Positions 34,896 through 42,705 of a stretch of DNA of 64,000 nucleotides are shown one piece after another. Made by a program: the position numbers and the translations under genes. Below the pieces are notes generated by a model. It worked only from the letters and a program-made list of their open reading frames with translations. It had not been told where the DNA came from and ran no database searches. The DNA is taken from contig JAFLBM010000017.1 of assembly GCA_017303455.1 (NCBI GenBank), positions 53,160 to 117,159 of the forward strand, in the 5' to 3' direction. Position 1 is the first letter of the stretch. Each line of letters begins with the position of its first letter. The DNA comes from Chitinophagales bacterium (GTDB lineage Bacteria; Bacteroidota; Bacteroidia; Chitinophagales; Chitinophagaceae).

Positions 34896-36413
34896 ATGTT
34901 ATTATTAGGAATTGACCTGGGCACTTCTTCTGTTAAAGTTTCTGTAGTGGACGCAACAACACAGCAATGTATTGCCACTGCTTCCTACCCGGAAACAGAA
35001 GCAGAGATCATCGCTGTCAAACCGGGTTGGGCCGAACAAAGTCCCGATCAGTGGTGGGAGCAGGTGAAACAGGCTATACTGAAATGCCATTCCACCAGTG
35101 CTTATGATCCGAAAGATGTAGCCGCTATTGGGATTGCTTACCAGATGCATGGCCTGGTGCTGGTGGATAAAGAACAGCATGTACTGCGTAATTCAATCAT
35201 CTGGTGTGACAGCCGGGCCGTTGAAATTGGTAACAAGGCCTTCCATGAAATAGGAGAAGAGAAATGTTTATCACATTTACTGAATTCCCCTGGCAATTTC
35301 ACGGCCAGCAAATTAGCCTGGGTAAAAGAAAATGAACCCGGGATATACGGGAAGATTGATAAAATCATGTTGCCCGGTGATTTCATTGCCATGAAGATGA
35401 CCGGAGATTGCACGACAACGATCTCCGCTCTTTCAGAAGGTATCTTTTGGGATTTTCAGCAAAATAACATATCAAAAGATGTATTGAATTATTTTGGCTT
35501 TGATCATACATTGATCCCGGCCTTGCATCCTTTGTTTGCAGCACACGGCTACCTGAAAGATACGGTGGCAGCCCGGCTTTCATTGAAGACAGGCATCCCT
35601 GTCTCTTATAAGGCCGGCGATCAGCCCAACAATGCATTGTCTTTAAATGTACTGAATCCCGGTGAAGTGGCGGCTACCGCCGGTACATCAGGAGTTATTT
35701 ACGGAGTAAGTGATGAGTTGAGTTATGACCAGCAATCCCGTATCAACAGCTTTGCTCATGTCAACTATGAACTTGATAAAAGACGTATTGGTATCTTATT
35801 ATGCATTAATGGTACCGGTATCTTTAACCGCTGGATAAAAAATATTGCCGGATCAAATCATACTTATTCGGGTTTGAATGAGGCAGCAGCGACTGTACAG
35901 GTTGGTTCGAATGGCCTGTTGGCATTACCTTTCGGCAATGGAGCAGAACGTATGCTGAATAACCAGATCATCGGCGGTCATTTTCATCATCTTGATTTTA
36001 ATATTCATACCACGGCTCATCTTGTACGGGCGGTGCAGGAGGGTATTGCTTTTTCTTTCCGTTACGGATTGGATATTATGCGGCAGAATGGAGTGAATCC
36101 CTCCGTAGTAAGAGCCGGTAAAGCGAATCTCTTTCAGAGTGATATATTCACACAGTCATTCGTCAATGTGAATAATGTGGCTGTTGAATTTTATGAAGGA
36201 GATGGAAGTTTTGGAGCAGCCATCGGGGCGGGTATTGGTGCCGGGATATATACAGATGCTGCCTCTGCATCCAAAAACAGGAAACCGGTGGCAATTGTGG
36301 AGCCCGGAGACTACAACCGGTATGATGAGTTATATGAGCAATGGAAAGAAATATTGAAAAACCAACTGGATACTGTTAATCAAACGAGTGCTTTGTCATT
36401 GAGTTTATCATGA
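34896..36413 (+). CDS. xylB: Xylulokinase (FGGY family)
   Basis: 505 residues from the ATG at 34896 (MLLLGIDLGTSSVKVSVVD), matching the usual N terminus; an ATG ten codons earlier adds an atypical extension. FGGY-kinase landmarks: LGIDLGTSSVK (phosphate 1), YQMHGLVLVD, NSIIWCDSRA, the catalytic-Asp region in YKAGDQPNNALSLNVL, AATAGTSGVIYGV (phosphate 2) and FGNGAERMLNN. It phosphorylates D-xylulose to enter the pentose phosphate pathway. It starts the xylB-xylA-uxuA operon, with xylA 26 bases downstream. Its function as xylulokinase rests on the adjacency of xylose isomerase. Confidence 0.93.
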   Translation: MLLLGIDLGTSSVKVSVVDATTQQCIATASYPETEAEIIAVKPGWAEQSPDQWWEQVKQAILKCHSTSAYDPKDVAAIGIAYQMHGLVLVDKEQHVLRNSIIWCDSRAVEIGNKAFHEIGEEKCLSHLLNSPGNFTASKLAWVKENEPGIYGKIDKIMLPGDFIAMKMTGDCTTTISALSEGIFWDFQQNNISKDVLNYFGFDHTLIPALHPLFAAHGYLKDTVAARLSLKTGIPVSYKAGDQPNNALSLNVLNPGEVAATAGTSGVIYGVSDELSYDQQSRINSFAHVNYELDKRRIGILLCINGTGIFNRWIKNIAGSNHTYSGLNEAAATVQVGSNGLLALPFGNGAERMLNNQIIGGHFHHLDFNIHTTAHLVRAVQEGIAFSFRYGLDIMRQNGVNPSVVRAGKANLFQSDIFTQSFVNVNNVAVEFYEGDGSFGAAIGAGIGAGIYTDAASASKNRKPVAIVEPGDYNRYDELYEQWKEILKNQLDTVNQTSALSLSLS

Positions 36414-36439
36414 TTATTTAACCTATTTAACATCGCAAA

Positions 36440-37774
36440 ATGGCAATTACAACAGGACAAAAAGAATTCTTCAAAGGTATTTCTGCAATCAAATATGAAG
36501 GAAGAGAATCAGATAACCCGCTTGCTTTTCGCTGGTACGAAGAGAACAAAGTGGTGGCCGGTAAACCAATGAAAGAGTGGCTGCGTTTTGCCTGCGCCTA
36601 CTGGCACAGCTTCTGTGGCAGCGGGGCAGATCCTTTTGGTGAACCCACTCACCTGTTTCCCTGGAACGATGCTTCGACAGGCTCAGCATTGGAAAGGGCA
36701 AAGGATAAAGCGGATGCGGCATTTGAATTTATCACCAAGCTTGGTTTACCTTATTACTGTTTTCATGATGTGGATGCAGTGGATTATACCAATGATGTAA
36801 ACGAGAACGACAGAAGGTTACAAGCCATTACTGCTTATTTCGCTGAAAAGCAAAAAGCAAGTGGTGTAAAATTATTATGGGGCACAGCGAATTTATTCTC
36901 CAACAGGCGTTATATGAACGGAGCTTCCACCAATCCTGATTTTCATGTGCTGGCCCATGCCGGTGCCCAGGTGAAAGCGGCATTAGATGCAACAATTGCC
37001 CTCGGTGGAGAGAATTATGTGTTCTGGGGTGGCCGGGAAGGCTATATGAGTTTGCTGAATACAAATATGAAAAGGGAGAAGGAACATTTGGCTCAATTTT
37101 TACATACCGCAAAGAACTATGCCAGGAAGAATGGTTTCAAAGGAAAGTTCTTCATTGAGCCCAAACCCTGCGAACCTTCCAAGCACCAGTATGATTATGA
37201 TTGCGAAACGGTGATAGGCTTCTTACGTCAATATGATCTGCTGAACGATTTCAGTTTGAATATTGAAGTGAATCATGCCACACTAGCAGGTCATACCTTC
37301 ACGCATGAATTGCAGGTGGCAGTTGATGCCGGCCTGCTGGGAAGCATGGATGCCAACCGTGGGGATTACCAGAATGGCTGGGATACTGACCAGTTCCCGA
37401 ATGATATCAATGAACTCACCGAAGCGATGCTGATCATTGTTGAAGCTGGTGGTTTCAAAGGCGGGGGTATCAATTTTGATGCGAAGATCCGCCGCAACTC
37501 TACCGACCCCGCTGATCTTTTCTATGCGCATATAGGAGGAATGGACACATTCGCCAGGGCGTTGATCACAGCAGATGCGATTCTGGCTAAATCGGATTAC
37601 AAAAAAATCAGAGCAGAACGCTATTCCAGTTTCGACAGTGGAAAAGGCAAAGCCTTTGAAGAAGGAAACTTATCACTGGAAGATCTGAGAGCCTTTGCTG
37701 TTGAAAACGGGGAACCGGCTGTTAAAAGTGGCAAACAGGAGTACCTGGAGAATATCATCAACAGGTTCATTTAA
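36440..37774 (+). CDS. xylA: Xylose isomerase
   Basis: 444 residues, normal for class II enzymes. Active-site segments: [10 protein letters not shown] (His about 106), [32 protein letters not shown] (catalytic Lys and metal Glu), [13 protein letters not shown], and [19 protein letters not shown]. It interconverts D-xylose and D-xylulose. In the stretch [20 protein letters not shown] (about residues 73-92) the DNA reads GCTTCGACAGGCTCAGCAT (36671-36689), which resembles a dispersed repeat known from many bacterial genomes. The peptide seems two residues longer here than in relatives I recall. Confidence 0.96.
   Translation: MAITTGQKEFFKGISAIKYEGRESDNPLAFRWYEENKVVAGKPMKEWLRFACAYWHSFCGSGADPFGEPTHLFPWNDASTGSALERAKDKADAAFEFITKLGLPYYCFHDVDAVDYTNDVNENDRRLQAITAYFAEKQKASGVKLLWGTANLFSNRRYMNGASTNPDFHVLAHAGAQVKAALDATIALGGENYVFWGGREGYMSLLNTNMKREKEHLAQFLHTAKNYARKNGFKGKFFIEPKPCEPSKHQYDYDCETVIGFLRQYDLLNDFSLNIEVNHATLAGHTFTHELQVAVDAGLLGSMDANRGDYQNGWDTDQFPNDINELTEAMLIIVEAGGFKGGGINFDAKIRRNSTDPADLFYAHIGGMDTFARALITADAILAKSDYKKIRAERYSSFDSGKGKAFEEGNLSLEDLRAFAVENGEPAVKSGKQEYLENIINRFI
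36671..36689 (+). repeat. Dispersed-repeat-like sequence inside xylA
   Basis: GCTTCGACAGGCTCAGCAT matches the core of the widespread repeat CTTCGACAGGCTCAG seen in many genomes, usually between genes. Here it is translated within xylA as part of DASTGSAL. Confidence 0.4.
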
Positions 37775-37819
37775 GTAAGGATATTCAGAAGACTCAATTG
37801 TAATTTCAAAGAACAGTTT

Positions 37820-38986
37820 ATGTTAATGGAGCAAACCATGCGTTGGTTCGGGCCGAATGACCCTGTGAGTTTGTCAGATATACGGCAGGCGGGTTGCACC
37901 GGGGTGGTGACTGCACTGCATCATATTCCTGTTGGTAAAATATGGAGCATTGAAGAGATCAATAAACGAAAAGAACAGGTCGAAGCAGCCGGGATGACCT
38001 GGACTGTTATCGAGAGCCTTCCGGTAAGTGAGGATATCAAAAAGCAATCCGGGAATTACAAACAGCATATTGAAAATTATAAGCAGAGCTTACAAAATGT
38101 TGCTGCCTGTGGTTTAAAAGTGGTGACATATAATTTTATGCCGATCCTGGACTGGATGCGGACGGATATCAATTACACCATGCCCGATGGAAGTAAGGCA
38201 TTACGCTTTGAACGATCCGCTTTCGTGGCTTTTGATCTTTTCTTACTGAAAAGACCCGGGGCTGAGAAAGATTATACCCCCGAAGAGATTCGGAAGGCAG
38301 AGCACCGGCTGAAATCAATGACGGATGAAGAAGAAGAAACTTTATACAGGAATACATTGCTTGGTTTGCCGGGAAGTGAAGAACGGTTTACCGAAGAACA
38401 AATTTTGGCCGCTCTAAAAACCTACGAAGGGATTGATGCAAAGAAATTAAAGGAACATTTATTTTTTTTCTTACAACAGGTGGTTCCGGTGGCGGAAGAA
38501 CTGGGTTTGAAAATGGCTATTCACCCGGATGACCCGCCTTATCCTGTTTTAGGGTTACCCAGGATTGTAAGCACCGAACAGGATGCAAAAGAACTGATAG
38601 CAGCAGCGCCTTCGCCTGCCAATGGCTTATGCTTTTGCACAGGTTCCTATGGAGTTCGTCGGGATAATGACCTGCCCGGTATCATTCAACGATTAGGTGA
38701 TCATATTCATTTTATCCACCTGCGGAGTACAAAGCGGGATGCCGACGGAAATTTCTTTGAAGCTGATCATTTGGCGGGGGACGTAGATATGTATGCTGTT
38801 ATCAAAGAGATCGTGTTATTAATGAAGCGGAGAAATATCTCTATCCCCATGCGGCCTGATCATGGCCACCAGATGCTGGATGATCTGCATAAGAAAACCT
38901 ATCCCGGTTATTCTGCTATCGGAAGGCTGAGAGGCCTGGCAGAATTGCGGGGGTTGGAGTGGGGGATATATAAAAGCTTAAACTAA
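37820..38986 (+). CDS. uxuA: Mannonate dehydratase
   Basis: 388 residues. It begins [37 protein letters not shown] (given in outline), the hallmark N terminus of UxuA; the second ATG at 37826 is an equally good start. Further landmarks are [49 protein letters not shown] and [13 protein letters not shown] (metal and substrate residues). It dehydrates D-mannonate to 2-keto-3-deoxygluconate in glucuronate breakdown. Its place after xylB and xylA points to joint use of xylose and glucuronic acid, as released from glucuronoxylan. An intrinsic terminator follows at 38999. Confidence 0.96.
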   Translation: MLMEQTMRWFGPNDPVSLSDIRQAGCTGVVTALHHIPVGKIWSIEEINKRKEQVEAAGMTWTVIESLPVSEDIKKQSGNYKQHIENYKQSLQNVAACGLKVVTYNFMPILDWMRTDINYTMPDGSKALRFERSAFVAFDLFLLKRPGAEKDYTPEEIRKAEHRLKSMTDEEEETLYRNTLLGLPGSEERFTEEQILAALKTYEGIDAKKLKEHLFFFLQQVVPVAEELGLKMAIHPDDPPYPVLGLPRIVSTEQDAKELIAAAPSPANGLCFCTGSYGVRRDNDLPGIIQRLGDHIHFIHLRSTKRDADGNFFEADHLAGDVDMYAVIKEIVLLMKRRNISIPMRPDHGHQMLDDLHKKTYPGYSAIGRLRGLAELRGLEWGIYKSLN

Positions 38987-38998
38987 CCCTGGCTGTAA

Positions 38999-39034
38999 TA
39001 AAAAACCGAAGCAATTTTGTTTCGGTTTTTTTAT
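38999..39034. terminator. Terminator after the xylB-xylA-uxuA operon
   Basis: AAAAAACCGAA / TTCGGTTTTTT pairs around a short loop (about 39000-39010 with 39021-39031), with T-runs on both strands, so it can also stop the convergent gene at 39076. Confidence 0.8.
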
Positions 39035-39075
39035 TTAATAAGTACTTGTTTAGTTCAAGAAGAAATATTACGAGG

Positions 39076-39576
39076 TTAAAAACTTATTCCTAAATGAATT
39101 TTAACTCCGTTGTACTTGGTTGTTTTTCCAGATGTAGCGAAAGATATATTTTGAAAACCCACCCCAAAAATTATTCCCAGGCCGTTTGGCTTTGGTTTCG
39201 CTTTTAATCCTGCAATTAATCCGCCTGCAAAACCTCCTTTTGTAACAATGGTTCCTGTTTTTTTATTATATAAAGTCAGCCCGGGTTGTGCAGAAATAAA
39301 TGGACTTATTGGTTTATCAGGGCCTGAAAAAAAGACCCTGAAATCTGCTGCAACGATTGCATATTTCGTCTTCTCATTATTAAAAGTATAAATGTCGGCT
39401 AATAACCCTGTTGTGAAAGATCGTCCTAAAGGAACACCGGCACCTACATGAACACCTGCTGATGTCTCAAATTTTTTACTTGAAAATACTGATGCACCCA
39501 GGCTTGCATAGCCTGTTTCTTTTTTTTGAGCTACTACTGCAAAGGGGAAAAATAAAAAAAGTATTATGATTTTCAT
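39076..39576 (-). CDS. Putative secreted beta-barrel protein of unknown function
   Basis: 166 residues with a signal peptide (MKIIILFLFFPFAVVAQ), then Gly-rich amphipathic strands (YASLGASVFSSKKF, AGVHVGAGVPLG, FTTGLLADIYTF, FAGGLIAGLKAKP, LGIIFGVGFQNISF) and a final aromatic residue (VKIHLGISF). These are features of a small outer-membrane barrel. I recognise no family. It converges on the xyl operon and lies downstream of tRNA-Leu on the same strand but behind that tRNA's terminator. Confidence 0.6.
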   Translation of the reverse strand: MKIIILFLFFPFAVVAQKKETGYASLGASVFSSKKFETSAGVHVGAGVPLGRSFTTGLLADIYTFNNEKTKYAIVAADFRVFFSGPDKPISPFISAQPGLTLYNKKTGTIVTKGGFAGGLIAGLKAKPKPNGLGIIFGVGFQNISFATSGKTTKYNGVKIHLGISF

Positions 39577-39744
39577 AAATAGGTTTATTATAAGGTAGAA
39601 TGTAAATCTGACTTTCTAAAATGTGTAGTAACACTTTAATAAAATTATAATCTTTTTTAAAGCCCTGGCTTATTATCGAAGCTGCTACATATCTCCTCGG
39701 CAGGGGGTCTTGGGCTTTTTTTAAAATTTAGCTGAGGAGTCTGC

Positions 39745-39779
39745 AAAAAAAAGCGATCCATCATTGAATCGCTTTTTTA
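39745..39779 (-). terminator. Terminator after tRNA-Leu
   Basis: On the minus strand AAGCGAT / ATCGCTT (39774-39768 with 39757-39751) encloses a 10-base loop and is followed by a run of T residues, directly downstream of the tRNA. Confidence 0.8.
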
Positions 39780-39782
39780 TCG

Positions 39783-39864
39783 TGCCCGGGACTGGATTCG
39801 AACCAGCACACCTCGCGGCGCCGCCACCTGAAGACGGTGCGTCTACCAATTTCGCCACCCGGGC
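39783..39864 (-). tRNA. tRNA-Leu (anticodon CAG)
   Basis: 82 nucleotides with discriminator A; CCA is not encoded. The acceptor arms are GCCCGGG and CCCGGGC. The D arm has GGTAGAC, the anticodon stem CCGTC/GGCGG encloses the loop TTCAGGT (anticodon CAG), a long variable arm follows as in class II tRNAs, and the T arm carries GGTTCGAATCC. It reads CUG codons. The first 24 nucleotides of the tRNA, plus one upstream base, are repeated 66 bp further upstream, interrupted by a palindrome. Confidence 0.95.
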
Positions 39865-39906
39865 AATTTCAACTTAATTATGAAAGGAACTTCTTTGTTG
39901 CCTTGT

Positions 39907-39951
39907 GTCTACCAACCTGCCTGCCGGCAGGCAGGTTTCGCCACCCGGGCA
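39907..39951 (-). repeat. Partial tRNA-Leu duplicate interrupted by a 20-bp palindrome
   Basis: The 25-bp sequence at 39841-39865 (the 5' end of tRNA-Leu) recurs here as two blocks, GTCTACCAA (39907-39915) and TTTCGCCACCCGGGCA (39936-39951). They are separated by the perfect palindrome CCTGCCTGCCGGCAGGCAGG (39916-39935). Removing the palindrome restores the tRNA sequence exactly. It cannot make a functional tRNA. Confidence 0.85.
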
Positions 39952-39993
39952 TCCTTTCTTGCGGGTTGCAAATATAGGAAATGATCTTATTCG

Positions 39994-40800
39994 CTAAACA
40001 GAAACATTAAAATCTCTGAGTGCATCATTCAGGGATGTCTTAAGATCCGTACTGGGCTTGCGTTGCCCGATGATCAGGGCACAACCCACCCCATATTCAC
40101 CCGCCGGGAATTTCTTGGTATACGAACCCGGGATCACCACACTCCGGGCAGGCACCCGGCCCTTCATTTCAACAGGTTCTGACCCGCTGACATCAATAAT
40201 TTTAGTGGATTGGGTGAGCACTACATTGGCACCCAGCACTGCTTCTTTCTCAACGATCACACCTTCCACCACAATACAACGGCTGCCGATAAAACAGCCA
40301 TCTTCAATGATCACCGGGCTGGCTTGTAAAGGTTCCAGCACGCCGCCAATGCCCACACCACCACTCAGGTGAACGCCTTTGCCGATCTGGGCACAACTGC
40401 CTACAGTAGCCCAGGTATCCACCATCGTTCCCTCATCCACGTAGGCACCGATGTTCACATAAGAAGGCATCAGCACCACATTTTTGGCAAGGTAGGTGCC
40501 ATAACGGGCAACGGCATGCGGCACGGCCCTTACGCCAAGATCTTTATAGTTTTTCTTGAGCAGCATCTTATCATAAAACTCGAAGGGGGCTACATCCCAG
40601 GTCTGCATTTGCTGGATGCCGAAGTACATCAGGATAGCTTGTTTTACCCATTCATTCACCACCCAACCTTCTGCTGAAGGGGAAGCTGTCCTTAATCTTC
40701 CTTTATCCACTTCTTCGATCACGGCCCTTACAGCATCACTGTAGGTATTATCTTTTAATAATTCACGGTTGGCCCAGGCTTCCAGTACCAGTTCTTTCAT
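39994..40800 (-). CDS. dapD: Tetrahydrodipicolinate N-succinyltransferase
   Basis: 268 residues from the ATG at 40800 (MKELVLEAWANRELL); a frame extension to 40848 has no support. The left-handed beta-helix with hexapeptide repeats is visible (VLMPSYVNIGAYVDEGTMVDTWATVGSCAQIG given in outline, then GGVLEPLQASPVIIEDGCFIGSRC and EAVLGANVVL). DapD succinylates tetrahydrodipicolinate in the succinylase branch of diaminopimelate synthesis, the same pathway as dapB at the window's left end. TATTTTCG at 40824-40817 (minus) is a probable -7 box. The upstream region carries an inverted-repeat array (40829-40939). Confidence 0.96.
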   Translation of the reverse strand: MKELVLEAWANRELLKDNTYSDAVRAVIEEVDKGRLRTASPSAEGWVVNEWVKQAILMYFGIQQMQTWDVAPFEFYDKMLLKKNYKDLGVRAVPHAVARYGTYLAKNVVLMPSYVNIGAYVDEGTMVDTWATVGSCAQIGKGVHLSGGVGIGGVLEPLQASPVIIEDGCFIGSRCIVVEGVIVEKEAVLGANVVLTQSTKIIDVSGSEPVEMKGRVPARSVVIPGSYTKKFPAGEYGVGCALIIGQRKPSTDLKTSLNDALRDFNVSV

Positions 40801-40816
40801 TGCTAAAAATTTGCTG

Positions 40817-40824
40817 CGAAAATA
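40817..40824 (-). promoter_or_regulatory. Candidate -7 box for dapD (TATTTTCG)
   Basis: On the minus strand TATTTTCG lies 16 bases before the dapD ATG; the same octamer precedes porQ and the PEP mutase gene. Confidence 0.35.
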
Positions 40825-40828
40825 GAGA

Positions 40829-40939
40829 GAAAGAGCGGAAGTCAGCAAGTCCGGAAGTTAGCCGGTTCGATTACATGGGCGACTTTCAACTTTCAGCGTC
40901 ATTCTTTCCGTCTTTCAGGCCTCCGTCTTCCGGTCTTTC
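40829..40939. repeat. Gene-free inverted-repeat array between dapD and the glycosyltransferase
   Basis: GAAAGAGCGGAAG (40829-40841) and CTTCCGGTCTTTC (40927-40939) are inverted copies (12 of 13). Between them lie further short CTTTC, CGTCTT and CGGAAG units. It has the same design as the arms around the two four-helix-bundle genes, but about 85 bp of interior and no gene. Confidence 0.6.
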
Positions 40940-40944
40940 CCTTC

Positions 40945-40952
40945 TATCTTTG
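40945..40952 (+). promoter_or_regulatory. -7 promoter box (TATCTTTG) of the glycosyltransferase gene
   Basis: An exact TAnnTTTG match ending 4 bases before the ATG at 40957, implying a leaderless or nearly leaderless mRNA. Confidence 0.55.
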
Positions 40953-40956
40953 CGCC

Positions 40957-42108
40957 ATGAATATTGGGTTCGACGCTAAACGGGCTTTTCACAACGGAAC
41001 AGGATTGGGGCATTACAGCCGCACACTTATTCGTTCGCTTTCAGAATTTCACCCGGAACATCAATATTATTTATTCAATCCCAAACCGGCCAACCGGTTT
41101 TCACTCAAAGCTAATAACCTGCATGAAGTATTGCCTTCGGGGTTCATCAATAAACTATTCAGTTCGGCCTGGCGCAGCAGCCGGGTTAAAAAAGATCTGC
41201 AAAAGCTGAAGATCGGTTTGTATCATGGTCTCAGTCATGAGATACCATTGGGCATTCAGCAAACGGGGATTAAATCAGTCGTAACCATACATGACCTGAT
41301 CCATGAACGCTACCCCGAGCAGTACAATGCAATTGACGTAAAGATTTACAGTAAGAAATTCCGGTATGCCTGTGAACATGCCGACCGGGTGATCGCCATC
41401 AGTGAGCAGACCAAACGGGACATTATGGAGTTTTACAAAACCCCGGAAGAAAAGATCAGGGTTTGCTACCAGAGTTGCAATCCAGCTTTTGGTAAAGAAG
41501 TTACCGCTGCAGAAAAAATGATGATCAAACAGGCCTATGGTTTGCCCGAAGAGTATTTTTTATACGTTGGTTCCATCATTGAACGGAAAAACCTGTTGAA
41601 TATCTGTAAAGCTGTTTTCCTCTTACGGAATGAATTAACAATGCCATTAGTAGTGATTGGTGAGGGAACGAAATATAAAGAACAGGTAAAAGATTATATC
41701 AGCCAGAACGGCCTGGAGAAGAAGATCATTTTTTTATCAGACAGCCCTGCTGCAAGATCGATCAGTTCTTTTAAAACAGCGGATGATTTTCCGGCCATCT
41801 ATCAATCAGCCATAGCCATGATCTATCCTTCTTTCTTTGAAGGATTTGGTATCCCGGTACTGGAAGCCTTATGGAGTAAAACACCGTTGATCACTTCCAA
41901 TATTTCCTGTTTGCCGGAAGCCGGCGGTGATGGTGCTTATTATGTAAACCCATCCAGTGCAGAAGAAATAGCTGCGGGTATGCAGCAAATTTATACGGAT
42001 AAAGAATTAGCGGCTTCATTAAAAGAAAAAGGCTGGCAACATGCACAGCGGTTTACGCAGCAAAAATGTGCAGATGCCGTCATGAACGTTTATAAAGAGT
42101 TATGGTAG
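40957..42108 (+). CDS. Glycosyltransferase family 4 (GT-B fold)
   Basis: 383 residues. The N-terminal acceptor domain starts MNIGFDAKRAFHNGTGLGHYSR and has VVTIHDLIHERYPEQ and CEHADRVIAISEQTKRDI. The C-terminal donor domain has YFLYVGSIIERKNLLNI, PLVVIGEGTKYKEQV and PSFFEGFGIPVLEALWSKTP (the E-x7-E region). This is a cytosolic or membrane-associated retaining transferase of the Glycos_transf_1 type; donor and acceptor are unknown. It overlaps the next gene by 7 bases. No other polysaccharide gene is adjacent, so pathway placement is open. Confidence 0.9.
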   Translation: MNIGFDAKRAFHNGTGLGHYSRTLIRSLSEFHPEHQYYLFNPKPANRFSLKANNLHEVLPSGFINKLFSSAWRSSRVKKDLQKLKIGLYHGLSHEIPLGIQQTGIKSVVTIHDLIHERYPEQYNAIDVKIYSKKFRYACEHADRVIAISEQTKRDIMEFYKTPEEKIRVCYQSCNPAFGKEVTAAEKMMIKQAYGLPEEYFLYVGSIIERKNLLNICKAVFLLRNELTMPLVVIGEGTKYKEQVKDYISQNGLEKKIIFLSDSPAARSISSFKTADDFPAIYQSAIAMIYPSFFEGFGIPVLEALWSKTPLITSNISCLPEAGGDGAYYVNPSSAEEIAAGMQQIYTDKELAASLKEKGWQHAQRFTQQKCADAVMNVYKELW

Positions 42109-42671
42109 ATTTTGAAAAAGATATCGAACAATGTTTACAGGTACTGCATGACGGCGGCCTGATTTTATATCCCACCGATACGGTCTGGGGAATCGGTTGT
42201 GATGCCACGAATGAACAGGCCGTGGCAAAAATTTATGCATTGAAGCAACGGCCGGATGAAAAAGCCATGATCGTATTGGTGGCTGATGAAAGGGAAGTGA
42301 TGCAATATGTCGCCGCTGTTGACCTGCAGGTATTTGATTACCTGGACCAGGCAGTAAAACCAACCACTGTTATTTACGAAGCTGCCATCGGCTTTGCTGA
42401 TAATTTGGTAGCAGCGGATGGCAGCATTGCCATCCGCATCTGTAAAGAAGAATTTTGCAGGCATCTGATAAAAAGATTCCGTAAACCGCTTGTTTCCACC
42501 TCCGCCAATATATCCGGTCATCCCCCGGCCAAAATATTTACTGCAATAAGCGATGAAATAAAAAACGGAGTTGATTATATCGTTGGCTACCGCCAGGATG
42601 ATACAACAATCGCTGAACCTTCTTCAGTGATCAGGTGGAATAATGGCCGGGTGGAAATACTGAGACCCTGA
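42102..42671 (+). CDS. tsaC: L-threonylcarbamoyladenylate synthase (Sua5/YrdC family)
   Basis: 189 residues, the single-domain form. The N terminus has GGLILYPTDTVWGIGCDATNEQAV, with the conserved Tyr-Pro-Thr-Asp-Thr and Gly-x-Gly-Cys-Asp residues; then KIYALKQRPDEKAMIVLV (KRP-K block) and PLVSTSANISGHPPAKIF (STSAN block). It makes threonylcarbamoyl-AMP for the t6A modification of tRNAs reading ANN codons. It overlaps the glycosyltransferase gene and is followed 34 bases later by the CCA-adding enzyme and later by miaA, so three tRNA-processing genes lie together. Confidence 0.95.
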   Translation: MVDFEKDIEQCLQVLHDGGLILYPTDTVWGIGCDATNEQAVAKIYALKQRPDEKAMIVLVADEREVMQYVAAVDLQVFDYLDQAVKPTTVIYEAAIGFADNLVAADGSIAIRICKEEFCRHLIKRFRKPLVSTSANISGHPPAKIFTAISDEIKNGVDYIVGYRQDDTTIAEPSSVIRWNNGRVEILRP

Positions 42672-42689
42672 TCCTTCATCTTATCCGTT

Positions 42690-42697
42690 TATCTTTG
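42690..42697 (+). promoter_or_regulatory. -7 promoter box (TATCTTTG) of the CCA-adding enzyme gene
   Basis: An exact TAnnTTTG match ending 8 bases before the ATG at 42706, so the mRNA leader should be only a few bases. Confidence 0.5.
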
Positions 42698-42705
42698 CCC
42701 TGTTT

